Source: Marinomonas colpomeniae (lineage in GTDB: Bacteria > Pseudomonadota > Gammaproteobacteria > Pseudomonadales > Marinomonadaceae). From it: a stretch of DNA of 64,000 nt. Within the stretch, counting starts at the first letter, position 1. Each line of letters begins with the position of its first letter. Of this stretch, positions 34,299 to 42,886 are shown in pieces. A model generated the notes under the pieces. It saw nothing but the letters and a program-made list of their open reading frames with translations. It made no database searches and was not told the DNA's origin. The DNA is taken from positions 558,001-622,000 of the forward strand of contig NZ_JACYFC010000002.1 in assembly GCF_014803385.1 (NCBI RefSeq), read 5' to 3'. The translations under genes and the position numbers were made by a program.

Positions 34299-35189
34299 TT
34301 ATTTTGCAAGCACCGTCACTAAATCTTGAGCCATTCTTTCAGCAGCCATGATTCCACGGCAACGTGCCCAGACGTTACCGTTAACGCGATGAACATGTTT
34401 GTTACGGGCAACTTTTAGTACGGACCACAAAGGTTCGCTCTGCCAATTATCCACTACATTAGGTGACGTATATTCCCCAACGATTAAATATTCAGGGTTA
34501 ATTGCCAGCAGTTGTTCTAAACCAATCTGACGGCTTGCTTGTTTGTCATCACGACTCAATGGCGGATTTTGTAAGCCCAATGCGTGAATCACGCCGCCAG
34601 CATAGGAATTTGCCGTATGAATATAAAGGCTGTCTTTTCGTGCTACGGTGAATTGCACTTCAGCATTTTCTGGGAGTTGCTTCGCGGAGTTTTGCATGCT
34701 GACTCTGTGTTCTTGCAAGCGCTGTTGTATTTGAGCTTCTTTCCCAACCACCTTGCCAATAATGGCTGCCGCTTTGAGGCTATCTTCGTAAGTCTCGCGA
34801 CGTGATGGTAAAATTAAAGTGGGAGCTATTTTCTGCAGATCTTCGTATACGCTTTCATGACGTCCAATGTCTGCAATGATCAAATCAGGCTTCAACGACG
34901 CAATCACTTCTAAACTAGGCTGCGAGCGAGTACCGACAGATTGCCAATCACCGATCACATCTCGAACTTCTTTTAAGACACGAGTCGCGTCTTTGTCATC
35001 CGCAATACCAACAGGGCTGATGCCCACGGAAGCCAAAGCATCAGCAAAGGAAAATTCTAAAACAACAATACGTTGTGGTGTGTAGTCTAGAGTAAAAGTG
35101 CCTTTACTGTCCTCTACAGTTACCGCATGAGAAAAGGCTGAAAAACAGAATAAAAAAACGATAGAGATCGCGGAAAGGAAGCGCAGCAT
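34299..35189 (-). CDS. fecB: Fe3+-citrate-type ABC transporter substrate-binding protein FecB
   Basis: First gene of the operon, 296 residues, with a signal peptide (VFLFCFSAFSHA). FecB hallmarks are dense: VTVEDSKGTFTLDYTPQRIV, FADALASVGISPVGIADD, IGDWQSVGTRSQPSLEVIAS, RHESVYEDLQKIAPTLILPSRR, IGLEQLLAINPEYLIVGEY and NVWARCRGIMAAERMA. The order fecB-C-D-E matches Escherichia, except that a second fecB-like gene closes the operon and no fecIR genes are visible. Fur control is suggested by a box 30-48 bases upstream. Confidence 0.92.
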   Translation of the reverse strand: MLRFLSAISIVFLFCFSAFSHAVTVEDSKGTFTLDYTPQRIVVLEFSFADALASVGISPVGIADDKDATRVLKEVRDVIGDWQSVGTRSQPSLEVIASLKPDLIIADIGRHESVYEDLQKIAPTLILPSRRETYEDSLKAAAIIGKVVGKEAQIQQRLQEHRVSMQNSAKQLPENAEVQFTVARKDSLYIHTANSYAGGVIHALGLQNPPLSRDDKQASRQIGLEQLLAINPEYLIVGEYTSPNVVDNWQSEPLWSVLKVARNKHVHRVNGNVWARCRGIMAAERMAQDLVTVLAK

Positions 35190-35218
35190 TAGTAAAACCT
35201 TTTTGGATAATAGTTGTT

Positions 35219-35237
35219 ACTAATGATAACACTTCTC
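35219..35237 (-). promoter_or_regulatory. Candidate Fur box upstream of the fec operon
   Basis: ACTAATGATAACACTTCTC matches 13 of 19 positions of the Fur consensus GATAATGATAATCATTATC, all nine of the central TAATGATAA included. Confidence 0.6.
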
Positions 35238-35307
35238 AATTCTATTTAAAGTGTTGTTGATTAACTATCAAAACAAAGTTTTCTATCATTATACGTTCAG
35301 GAAGGTG

Positions 35308-36336
35308 CTAAATACTTTCTCCTGGCTCTATTTTGAAGGGTAAATTGATGACTTTTTCAGTGACGGGATTACCTTTCAAACGAGACAATAAATGCTCCGC
35401 CGCCAAGCGACCAATCTCTTCACGAGGCGTAATGACGGTCGCTAATAATGGCACCATGACCCTTGCTATATCGTGTCCATGAAAACCAGCAATGCCCATT
35501 TCTTCTGGAACTTTAATACCTGCCTTCTGACAAGCAAAGAGAGCACCAATCGCTAAATCATCATTGGTACAAAAGATGCCATCTGTGTCAGGTTGTTTTT
35601 CTAAGGCTTCTTTCATGAACTGTTCACCCAATGAAAAAGAGGATGCGCTGTCTGTGCTGATACACATTTCAGTTAAGCCATTGTCATGCATTGCTGCTTT
35701 GTAGCCCTGCAATCTTAATAAAGTTCTTTGGTCCATTCGAGCCGCGAAATAGACAATTTTAGTATGACCTTTTTTGATCATGCATTCTGTCATGGCATAA
35801 GCGGCTGCTTGGTTATCAATACCAATGGCTTGTTCAATTGGTGGCGATGTAGAGTCCATGATTTCAATAACTGGAATGCCAGCCACGCTAAGCATTTTTC
35901 GAACCCGTTCAGTATGATAACTTTCAGAAATGATAAGACCATCAACATTATAAGAAAGTAAGGTGGCAATACGGGATTCTTCGGCTTCTTGACTGTAGCC
36001 ATAATGAGCCAACATAGTTTGGTAGCCTGCAGGCTCTAAGATTGACTCAACTCCGCGTATTACTTCGGCAAAAACGTGATTGGTTAAGGATGGTAGTAAG
36101 ACGCCAATCGCGTGGCTTTTAGATTTGGATAAAATATCAGGTGCGCGATTAGGTATGTAGCCTAAATCGTCTAATGCTTCTTTGATTTTTATTCTTAGCG
36201 GAGGAGAGACTTGATCAGAATTTTTCAGGAAGCGACTCACCGTCATTTTTGTTACGCCAACTAAATTTGCAACATCTTGTAGTGTGGGGCGCTTATTTTT
36301 CATACCTGAGCTTTTCATATCAAGAGATGTGTCCAT
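35308..36336 (-). CDS. gntR: Gluconate-utilisation repressor GntR (LacI family)
   Basis: LacI-family repressor of 342 residues that closely follows Escherichia GntR: RPTLQDVANLVGVTKMTVSRFLKN (helix-turn-helix), DDLGYIPNRAPDILS (hinge), AIGVLLPSLTNHVFAEVIRG, GYQTMLAHYGYS, GIFCTNDDLAIGA and IAGFHGHDIARVMVP. Gluconate binding releases it from DNA in the model organism. It carries about 11 extra N-terminal residues. The ribosome binding AGG lies within a GntR-box-like palindrome 5 bases before the ATG, so the protein probably represses its own gene. It is separated from gntK by a hairpin terminator. Confidence 0.94.
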   Translation of the reverse strand: MDTSLDMKSSGMKNKRPTLQDVANLVGVTKMTVSRFLKNSDQVSPPLRIKIKEALDDLGYIPNRAPDILSKSKSHAIGVLLPSLTNHVFAEVIRGVESILEPAGYQTMLAHYGYSQEAEESRIATLLSYNVDGLIISESYHTERVRKMLSVAGIPVIEIMDSTSPPIEQAIGIDNQAAAYAMTECMIKKGHTKIVYFAARMDQRTLLRLQGYKAAMHDNGLTEMCISTDSASSFSLGEQFMKEALEKQPDTDGIFCTNDDLAIGALFACQKAGIKVPEEMGIAGFHGHDIARVMVPLLATVITPREEIGRLAAEHLLSRLKGNPVTEKVINLPFKIEPGESI

Positions 36337-36340
36337 GAAT

Positions 36341-36354
36341 TGTTACCTGTAACA
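36341..36354 (-). promoter_or_regulatory. GntR operator at gntR
   Basis: TGTTACCTGTAACA differs by one base from the symmetric GntR box TGTTACCGGTAACA. It overlaps the ribosome binding region of gntR, consistent with autoregulation. Confidence 0.8.
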
Positions 36355-36412
36355 TTAGCATAAGCAATTCATGGCTAGAAACAAAAATAGGTAATTTAGT
36401 GTGATTGTCTTT

Positions 36413-36445
36413 AAAAGGCATAACCTAGTTGTTATGCCTTTTTTC
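36413..36445. terminator. Terminator between gntK and gntR
   Basis: Perfect 12-bp stem (AAAAGGCATAAC / GTTATGCCTTTT, 6-base loop) placed just after the gntK stop on the minus strand. It makes gntR a separate transcript from the transporter operon. Confidence 0.8.
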
Positions 36446-36452
36446 TTTGATT

Positions 36453-36938
36453 TTAAGATAAAAACGAAAGTGCTTCGTTCAAAACTGCATCTGCGTCTTG
36501 AGCAATATCAATGACAAATGCTTCTTCTTCTGTAGGTTCAATCAAGGTTGAAAATTGGCTTTCTAGCATCTCACGACCTTTAAAATAATGGTCGTTACGT
36601 TTTTGGTGACGCTCCCAGATTGTATCGATACTGCCTTTCAAATAAATCATAGCCACACCCTCTAAACCTTGACGGAGCATGGTTCGGTATTCTGGCTTTA
36701 ACCCAGAGCAGGCAATAACAGCGGTTGGGTTATCAATTAATAATCTGTTGAGTGCAGCTAACCAATCTTTTCTGTCGTCATCTGTTAGCGGAATACCTTG
36801 ACTCATTTTTGCTACATTGGCTTCACTGTGAAAATCATCACCATCAAAGAAACGATAGCCAAGTTTATCTGCGATGTTTTTACCTATTAGTGACTTGCCT
36901 GAGCCTGACACGCCCAGTACCACAATTTTTTTAATCAT
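36453..36938 (-). CDS. gntK: Gluconokinase
   Basis: ATP-dependent kinase of 161 residues that converts gluconate to 6-phosphogluconate for the Entner-Doudoroff or pentose phosphate routes. P-loop GVSGSGKSLIG, FFDGDDFHSEANVAKMSQGIPLTDDDRKDWL, IACSGLKPEYR and HYFKGREMLESQFSTLIEP are standard GntK features. Length is typical. It follows the TRAP membrane genes on the same strand and acts on the imported sugar acid. Confidence 0.96.
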   Translation of the reverse strand: MIKKIVVLGVSGSGKSLIGKNIADKLGYRFFDGDDFHSEANVAKMSQGIPLTDDDRKDWLAALNRLLIDNPTAVIACSGLKPEYRTMLRQGLEGVAMIYLKGSIDTIWERHQKRNDHYFKGREMLESQFSTLIEPTEEEAFVIDIAQDADAVLNEALSFLS

Positions 36939-36954
36939 ATTGTTAAATCCTTAT

Positions 36955-36976
36955 CCCTTGCTGTTATCAGCAAGGG
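36955..36976 (-). other. Intergenic hairpin between dctM-type gene and gntK
   Basis: Perfect 9-bp stem (CCCTTGCTG / CAGCAAGGG, 4-base loop) without a T run. It probably adjusts expression between transporter and kinase rather than ending transcription. Confidence 0.55.
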
Positions 36977-37028
36977 TGTATCTGTATCGTTCAAAAAATC
37001 GTCTTTAGAGGTATTTTTTCTCCGTTGA

Positions 37029-38345
37029 CTATTTCCACCAAAGGGCCAATTCTGGGAAAAATATAACCAAGGCGAGCACGACAACTTGGATACCAATAAA
37101 AGGAAGTAAAGAGCTGAATATTTCACCTAGACTAATGTCTTTAGGTGCAACAGATTTAAGGTAGAAAGCGGCAGGACCAAAAGGCGGCGACAAGAAAGAT
37201 ACCTGCATATTTAAACAGAACACGACACCAAACCAAATTGGATCTAAGCCTAGACCTGTAATAATGGGCACAAAGATTGGCATGGTTAATAATGCGACTC
37301 CTACCCAATCTAAGAACATACCTAAGACAAATAGAATCAACATCATGATCATGACGGTGCCCATGACGCTGCCACCACTTAGAGCAAGTATGATTTCTTC
37401 AACAAAATCGATACCGCCCATAAGGTTGTAAACACCAACAAGCGCGGTTGCACCGATACCGATCCAGATGATCATGCCACAGGTGCTCATGGTCGCTTTA
37501 GCGCTGTCTTTGATCATGGAAAAATTAAGTTCACCGCGAATAGCGGCACTAATCAAAATACCGACAACACCCAGTGCAGACGCTTCTGTTACCGATGCGA
37601 CACCTAAATAAATACTGCCTAAAACGATCATTACTGTAAGTAGGGGAAAGAAAAGTGCCTTGAAATAGTTGATATCATCGTCAGCGGCAAGCTCTTCTTC
37701 TGTTGGTAACGGCGCATATTCAGGATGGATACGACATAAAATAAGTACGTAAGCCATGTAGGCAAAAGCCAATATAAAAGCAGGTAAAAATGCGGCTTTA
37801 AATAAATCACCAATAGAAACACTGGCGGTTAAACCGTAGATAATCAGTACGATACTTGGCGGTAACATGGTACCTAACGCACCCCCAGCACAAGTTGTTC
37901 CGATGGCGAGCTTACGGTTATAGCCGAGACGTAACATTTGCGGTAACGCTAGAATGCCAAGCAGAACGGTTTCACCACCGATAACGCCAGACATAGAAGC
38001 TAAAACAATTGCGACTAATAATGTTTGTACCGCAACACCGCCACGAAGTTTACGGCCAAATACCTTCATTGCATCAAACAGATCGCGGGCAATGCCAGAC
38101 CTATCCAGCAGTGCCGCCATTAGGACAAACATGGGAACGGCGAGGAAAACATAGCTGCCGACAAAACTGTATAGGCGGCTAGTAATCAGCGGCAATGCAC
38201 CAACACCAAACCAACCGACTGCAAAAACCAACGCAACAAGAGCGGTAACAAACGCCAACTGCATACCCGTTAGCAATAATAGAATCATAGAACCGAGCAT
38301 GAGTAGGCTGCCGTAGCCTATGCCCATAACAGATAAATCAAACAT
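37029..38345 (-). CDS. TRAP transporter large permease, gluconate locus (DctM family)
   Basis: Transport subunit of 438 residues with about twelve membrane segments. DctM motifs: VFLAVPMFVLMAALLDRSGIARDL, GGVAVQTLLVAIVLASMSGVIGGE, CAGGALGTMLPPSIVLIIYG and LNMQVSFLSPPFGPAAFYLKSVAP. Its start overlaps the small permease by eight bases. Encoded with gntK and gntR and under GntR boxes, it most likely carries gluconate or a close sugar acid, replacing the usual GntP/GntT permease. Confidence 0.93.
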   Translation of the reverse strand: MFDLSVMGIGYGSLLMLGSMILLLLTGMQLAFVTALVALVFAVGWFGVGALPLITSRLYSFVGSYVFLAVPMFVLMAALLDRSGIARDLFDAMKVFGRKLRGGVAVQTLLVAIVLASMSGVIGGETVLLGILALPQMLRLGYNRKLAIGTTCAGGALGTMLPPSIVLIIYGLTASVSIGDLFKAAFLPAFILAFAYMAYVLILCRIHPEYAPLPTEEELAADDDINYFKALFFPLLTVMIVLGSIYLGVASVTEASALGVVGILISAAIRGELNFSMIKDSAKATMSTCGMIIWIGIGATALVGVYNLMGGIDFVEEIILALSGGSVMGTVMIMMLILFVLGMFLDWVGVALLTMPIFVPIITGLGLDPIWFGVVFCLNMQVSFLSPPFGPAAFYLKSVAPKDISLGEIFSSLLPFIGIQVVVLALVIFFPELALWWK

Positions 38346-38895
38346 TTTTGCGTTTCCTTAGGCCATTAATCTCTTGGATTAGGTGCAGTAAAAATTGTAT
38401 AAACATGATACTTAAGGTAAGAAAAATCATGCCTTTTACTAGCGCTGGAAACGCAGGATTCCAAGCTGAACCAGATGTTTCTAAACGCATTTCACCGAAT
38501 GGCGAAAACCAGGAATCTTGTACCATTTGATAGGCTGCCCAACTTAATAAGCTCGAAAAAATTAGCCCCATAATATGGTGAAAAATATTTAACCAACGTC
38601 GAGTTGTGTCTGAAACCATATCGTAGATCAGCACGACACGAACGTGTTTGTTAATTGACATCGCATAAATTCCGCCGTAAACAAATAAACAACCACCTAG
38701 AAAGGAAGCTGTTTCGTGTACCCAAATAGTAGGTGCGTTGAATACATAGCGCATGAGTACTTCGTAAAAAGAAATAGCAACGGTGAGGATAAACAATAAA
38801 CTCAAAGCATTACCAAGCTTATAAATAAAACGATCTAAAGCGTTTTTTGGCTCGTCGGAGTTATCTGTAACAGGAGGATGAATGGTGTCTTTCAT
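38338..38895 (-). CDS. TRAP transporter small permease, gluconate locus (DctQ family)
   Basis: Four-helix subunit, 185 residues from the ATG at 38895; an in-frame TTG at 38907 is the only longer start. DctQ motif FYEVLMRYVFNAPTIWVHETASFLGGCLFVYGGIYAMSINKHVRVVLIYD is present. It has a longer soluble N-terminus than the other DctQ in this window. A hairpin lies between it and the binding-protein gene, mirroring the other TRAP operon. Confidence 0.92.
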   Translation of the reverse strand: MKDTIHPPVTDNSDEPKNALDRFIYKLGNALSLLFILTVAISFYEVLMRYVFNAPTIWVHETASFLGGCLFVYGGIYAMSINKHVRVVLIYDMVSDTTRRWLNIFHHIMGLIFSSLLSWAAYQMVQDSWFSPFGEMRLETSGSAWNPAFPALVKGMIFLTLSIMFIQFLLHLIQEINGLRKRKNV

Positions 38896-38910
38896 AATAG
38901 GGTCCAATGA

Positions 38911-38938
38911 AAAGCAGGCGTAAAATTACGCCTGCTTT
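38911..38938 (-). terminator. Intercistronic hairpin after the gluconate TRAP binding-protein gene
   Basis: Stem AAAGCAGGCGTAA / TTACGCCTGCTTT in a continuous palindrome, between the binding-protein stop and the small permease start. Likely partial termination that favours the binding protein. Confidence 0.72.
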
Positions 38939-38977
38939 GCGTGGCTTAATAAATCATCTAAGTTGTGTATTTACAGC

Positions 38978-39994
38978 TTAAAGAAGACCGTTTGTTTCTA
39001 GGTAGGTCGTAATTGAATCGTATACTTTCTGGGCATTTTTTGAACCCTTAGCAAACTCTTCCCATTGCGTACGAGCAATCGCACGGAATTTCTTACGCTC
39101 TTCAGCAGACCAATCATGAATTGTGATATTTGGATCAGCTTGTGCTGCTTTTACCGCGATTTGATCTGCGATATTCAATTGAGTTGTTATATCTTGAGCA
39201 AAGTCACGTACCGATACCGTAAGAATTGCTTGGATATCCGCTGGTAATTTGTCCCATTTCTTTTGATTCATTGAAATATCGATCAATGGTAAAGAATGGA
39301 AACCAGGCTGCACAGGGTGTGTTGCAATGTCATTCATACCGGCTTTTTGGTTTGTGGAAAAAACCGTGTAGTCAGCCGCATCAATAACGCCTTTGCTTAG
39401 GCCAGTGAATACTTCAGAACCAGGTAGATTTACTGGCGCCGCGCCTGCAGCGGCAAATACGCGCTGAACCAAACCTTCTGGAGCGCGAAGTTTTAGACCT
39501 TTAAGATCTTCCACGCCGTTCAATGGAACACGAGAAACAAAAGACTCTACTCCAGTAGTTGAACCGCCGATGAATTTCACGCCGTAAGGTGCGTAAAGTT
39601 CAGTCATTAACTCGTAACCACCACCGTAGTTTACGTATTGTAGAAGTTGCTGAGTACTTGACCATGCGCCAACTGTATTACCAATTAATCCAAATGCTGG
39701 ATCTTTACCGGAGAAAAATTCCGTTGCAGTGATGTGGCCATCTAAGATGCCCAATTTGATGCCATCAAGGGTTTCAGTATGTTTAAAAACACTACCAACA
39801 GGCAGTAAATCGATATGAACACGACCGCCAGTCATGGCTTCAACGCGTTCCGTCCACTCTTTTTGAACTTGGAAGTTTTTGTCGCCCGCTGGATCGGAAG
39901 ACTGGAACTTGAATTTGTAATCTGCAGCAATAGCAGAAGTAGAGAGTGCGCCAGCTAAAGTGGCAGTTAGAAGAACTGTACTAATCTTGCTCAT
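38978..39994 (-). CDS. TRAP transporter substrate-binding protein, gluconate locus (DctP family)
   Basis: Periplasmic protein of 338 residues with a signal cleaved after AIA near residue 23. The DctP core includes FQSSDPAGDKNFQVQKEWTERVEAMTGGRVHIDLLP, LDGIKLGILDGHI, GVEDLKGLKLRAPEGLVQRVFAAAGAAPVNLPGSEVF with the carboxylate-binding Arg, and LSKGVIDAADYTVF. First gene of the operon, directly behind two GntR operators. Gluconate as ligand is inferred from the operon, since DctP sequence alone does not reveal specificity. Confidence 0.92.
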   Translation of the reverse strand: MSKISTVLLTATLAGALSTSAIAADYKFKFQSSDPAGDKNFQVQKEWTERVEAMTGGRVHIDLLPVGSVFKHTETLDGIKLGILDGHITATEFFSGKDPAFGLIGNTVGAWSSTQQLLQYVNYGGGYELMTELYAPYGVKFIGGSTTGVESFVSRVPLNGVEDLKGLKLRAPEGLVQRVFAAAGAAPVNLPGSEVFTGLSKGVIDAADYTVFSTNQKAGMNDIATHPVQPGFHSLPLIDISMNQKKWDKLPADIQAILTVSVRDFAQDITTQLNIADQIAVKAAQADPNITIHDWSAEERKKFRAIARTQWEEFAKGSKNAQKVYDSITTYLETNGLL

Positions 39995-40044
39995 GATTTT
40001 ACTTCCTGATGATTATTTTTTTTAGGAAAAGAGTATTAATTCCG

Positions 40045-40089
40045 ATCATATGTTACCGGTAACTCTAAAGTGAATGTTACCGGTAACTT
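40045..40089 (-). promoter_or_regulatory. Gluconate operon promoter with two GntR operators
   Basis: GTTACCGGTAAC occurs twice, at 40052-40063 and 40076-40087, each inside ATGTTACCGGTAACTY, close to the Escherichia GntR box. On the minus strand TTCACT (40069-40074) and TATGAT (40045-40050) form a -35/-10 pair with an 18-base spacer. The first operator fills the spacer and the second sits just upstream of -35, an arrangement suited to repression. Confidence 0.88.
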
Positions 40090-40273
40090 TTCCTTCTAGT
40101 CAAGCGTTAGATAGTGAATTGAGTGAAAGATTTTATAGTCGATTGATATATAAAAGAAATCTAACTCAGCGAAATCAAAACGTATTGTGCCTAAAAGTAT
40201 GTATGTGGCTTTTCTTAGCTTTAGACATTGGTCTAAGAAACGTTTTGTTATCTATAATAAAAGCGCACACTCT

Positions 40274-40318
40274 CTTACTGATTAGTCGCTTATTGATTAG
40301 TCTCTTATTTATTAGGTT
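40274..40318 (+). repeat. Three tandem imperfect 15-bp repeats
   Basis: CTTACTGATTAGTCG, CTTATTGATTAGTCT and CTTATTTATTAGGTT lie head to tail about 30 bases before the CBS/nucleotidyltransferase gene. In the rest of the 351-base intergenic region (39995-40345) I see only the GntR-controlled promoter. A regulator-binding or slippage origin is possible. Confidence 0.6.
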
Positions 40319-40345
40319 TTTTTTATTGGTTAAGAGAATAATAAT

Positions 40346-42211
40346 ATGGCTGCCATAGATATTCCTGAAGTCCACAAATTCATTACAACTATTCCTCCTT
40401 TTTCGAGCTTAGATTTACCAGAAAGAACCCGCTTATTAACCGGCGTTTCCATGTTGTACGTCCGCCAAGGTCAAGTTTTGTCATTGGAAAACGAAGCGGC
40501 AACGGTACATTTGATTCGTCGAGGGGCGTGTGAAATTCGTACGCCAAAAGGCGGGCTGGTGGATCAAATTGCGGATGGTGAATGCTTTGGTGTGTCGAGC
40601 GCCATGTCGCAAAACCCTGACGGTTTACAAGTTGTCGCCATGGAAGACAGCTTGGTGTATCGATTTGATAAAACTCACTTTTTAGAGGCACTTGAAAAGA
40701 ACGAAGCCTTTGGTCTTTTCTTTGAACACACTCGCCATAATCGCTTGAGAAAATTGTCTCGTAGCCAGAGTAATGAACTGGCTTCGCCAGCATTGCAGCT
40801 TTCTACACCAGTTGCCCACATCATGACACGCCAGCTGATTTTGGCATCGCCCACTGAAACCGTACAAACCATTGCCATGCGCATGACAGAAGCGCGAGTC
40901 AGTTCGATTTTGGTGGTAGATGGTTCGCGCTTATTGGGTATCGTCACAGATCGAGATTTACGTTCACGAATATTGGCGTTGGGAGGTTCGTCAGACTCTC
41001 TAGTGGCCGATGTCATGACGGCCTCGCCGGTGAGTTTGCTTCCGGAATCTCTAGTAATGGAGGCGCAGACCTTAATGAGTGAAAGCAATATTCACCATTT
41101 GCCTATCGTTGATGATAAGCAAAACGCCGTTGGTATGTTAACCGCAGCGGATTTATTACGTCATCAAGAACTTAGCCCACTGTTATTAATTAATCAGATT
41201 CACCGGCAGCAAAATGTAGAGACCTTGGCTCACGTTTGTAAACAATGGCCAACCTTGATCATTAATTTGATCGTAACGGACATGAAGCCAGCTGATATTG
41301 GCAAAGTATTGGCGACAGTCAGCGACAATTTAACGCGGCGCTTGATTGAACTTGGACTGGAAAAGTTTGGCCCCGCGCCGATGGCCTTTCAATTTTTAGT
41401 GTTTGGTTCTCAAGCGCGCAAAGACCAATCGTTAGGCAGTGATCAAGACAACGGTTTGATGTTAGAGCGTGATCCTTCAGAAGAGGAAAGTGTCTATTTC
41501 GCTAACTTGTCTGAATTTGTGTGTCAGGGATTAGGCTTATGCGGTGTTCGACTTTGCCCTGGCAATATTATGGCGAGCAACCCTGAATGGCGAATGACCC
41601 GCGCAGGTTGGCAAAAAGCCTTCTCCAAGTGGATAAAAAGCAGTGCGCCGAGTGCTTTGCTTCATGCGAGTATCTTCTTTGATATTCGTTGCGTGTACGG
41701 AAATGAAGAAGCGGTAGATAGTTTGATTCAATCGATGCAGTTGGAAATCAGTAAAAACAGTCTGTTCCTAGCGACATTGACGCGCAGTGCTTTGGTGACA
41801 AAACCGCCATTAGGATTTTTCCGACACTTCTTATTAGAGTCGTCAGGTGAACACAAAAACCAATTGGACCTGAAGCATCAAGGTTTGGCGCTTATTAATG
41901 ATTTAGCGAGGTTGTATGGCTTGTCCTGCCAAACCTATCGAGTCGGAACCTTAGAGCGTATTGAACAAGCGATTCGTGAAAAGCTGATCAGCGTGGATAC
42001 CGCTCGTAATCTGATGGATGCATGGGATCAGCTTAATGAATTACGCTTGGAAACCCAGAGTGCTCATTGGCAATCAACTGGAAAAGCGAGTGCGTATTTA
42101 GATCCTAAAAGTTTAAGTTCACTAGAACGAAAACATCTGAAAACCACCTTTAGTATTATTAGCGATGTGCAAGACGTGGCTCAGCAACGCTTTTTAAGAG
42201 GTTACAGCTAG
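40346..42211 (+). CDS. cNMP-binding/CBS/DUF294 nucleotidyltransferase protein
   Basis: Cytoplasmic protein of 621 residues with four parts: a cyclic-nucleotide-binding-like fold (about 10-130), two CBS motifs (about 155-275; SSILVVDGSRLLGIVTDRDLRSR and HHLPIVDDKQNAVGMLTAADLL), a GlnD-like nucleotidyltransferase with FGSQARKDQSLGSDQDNGL (about 353-371), and a C-terminal helical substrate domain (DUF294_C). The architecture suggests signal-controlled nucleotidyl transfer onto a protein or small molecule. It is paired with a DEDDh exonuclease gene that begins at the base after its stop, a partnership common in gammaproteobacteria. Substrate unknown. Confidence 0.88.
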   Translation: MAAIDIPEVHKFITTIPPFSSLDLPERTRLLTGVSMLYVRQGQVLSLENEAATVHLIRRGACEIRTPKGGLVDQIADGECFGVSSAMSQNPDGLQVVAMEDSLVYRFDKTHFLEALEKNEAFGLFFEHTRHNRLRKLSRSQSNELASPALQLSTPVAHIMTRQLILASPTETVQTIAMRMTEARVSSILVVDGSRLLGIVTDRDLRSRILALGGSSDSLVADVMTASPVSLLPESLVMEAQTLMSESNIHHLPIVDDKQNAVGMLTAADLLRHQELSPLLLINQIHRQQNVETLAHVCKQWPTLIINLIVTDMKPADIGKVLATVSDNLTRRLIELGLEKFGPAPMAFQFLVFGSQARKDQSLGSDQDNGLMLERDPSEEESVYFANLSEFVCQGLGLCGVRLCPGNIMASNPEWRMTRAGWQKAFSKWIKSSAPSALLHASIFFDIRCVYGNEEAVDSLIQSMQLEISKNSLFLATLTRSALVTKPPLGFFRHFLLESSGEHKNQLDLKHQGLALINDLARLYGLSCQTYRVGTLERIEQAIREKLISVDTARNLMDAWDQLNELRLETQSAHWQSTGKASAYLDPKSLSSLERKHLKTTFSIISDVQDVAQQRFLRGYS

Positions 42212-42886
42212 ATGCTAATAGAACCGATGCAGAAGCTGATACACAAGGCGAAAGCGTGGCATTTGTCTCGTCAATCAACAAAACAAGATTGGGCTAATTG
42301 GAACTATTTGGTGTTGGATATTGAAACGTCTGGGTTGGACGCTAAGCATGATCATATCGTCAGCGTTGGCTGGGTTTGCATTCAAAATGGTGTGATTGAG
42401 TTAGACAGCGCTCGCCATATCTTGCTTGAAAATGCAGAGATTGGCGACAACGTTGGCATTCACATGATTATGGATTCTGATGTGGAGCGCGATGGTAAAA
42501 GGCAAGAAAGTGTTTTGCGTTATCTTCGGCATTTACTCAGAAATCGAATCTTAGTCATGCATCACGCGCCACTGGAATTGAGCTTTTTGAAGCAATCATG
42601 GCAAGCGTTCGCCTTGCCTTCTTTTTCGGTCAATTGGTTAGACACCTTGGCGATTGAGCGAACGAAAAATAACCGCTCCCAGCAACCCATTCAAGACGGT
42701 GGTTTTCGACTTGGAGCTTGTCGAGTACGTTACGGATTGCCTGAATATGAAGGCCACGATGCGTTAACCGATGCCTTAGCAACGGCGGAACTCTTGTTAG
42801 CGCAAATCGCCTACCAAGGTGCGGATTGCCGTCTGCACGACCTAAACCAAATGGGCAGCGGAAAAACCTGTTTTACGCCGCGTTAA
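42212..42886 (+). CDS. DEDDh-type 3'-5' exonuclease
   Basis: DnaQ-like nuclease domain protein of 224 residues. Exo I is VLDIETSGLD with Asp and Glu ligands, Exo III is EGHDALTDALATAELL with the His and Asp. In Exo II the usual Asn-x3-Asp becomes HHAPLELSFL, with Glu where Asp is expected. It follows the CBS/nucleotidyltransferase gene with no gap. The pair may act on the same RNA or nucleotide, but this is not known. Confidence 0.87.
   Translation: MLIEPMQKLIHKAKAWHLSRQSTKQDWANWNYLVLDIETSGLDAKHDHIVSVGWVCIQNGVIELDSARHILLENAEIGDNVGIHMIMDSDVERDGKRQESVLRYLRHLLRNRILVMHHAPLELSFLKQSWQAFALPSFSVNWLDTLAIERTKNNRSQQPIQDGGFRLGACRVRYGLPEYEGHDALTDALATAELLLAQIAYQGADCRLHDLNQMGSGKTCFTPR

Noticed and set aside
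40074-40358. 94-codon open frame upstream of the CBS/nucleotidyltransferase gene
   Set aside because: It begins at a GntR operator, spans tandem repeats, and overlaps the start of a real gene in another frame.
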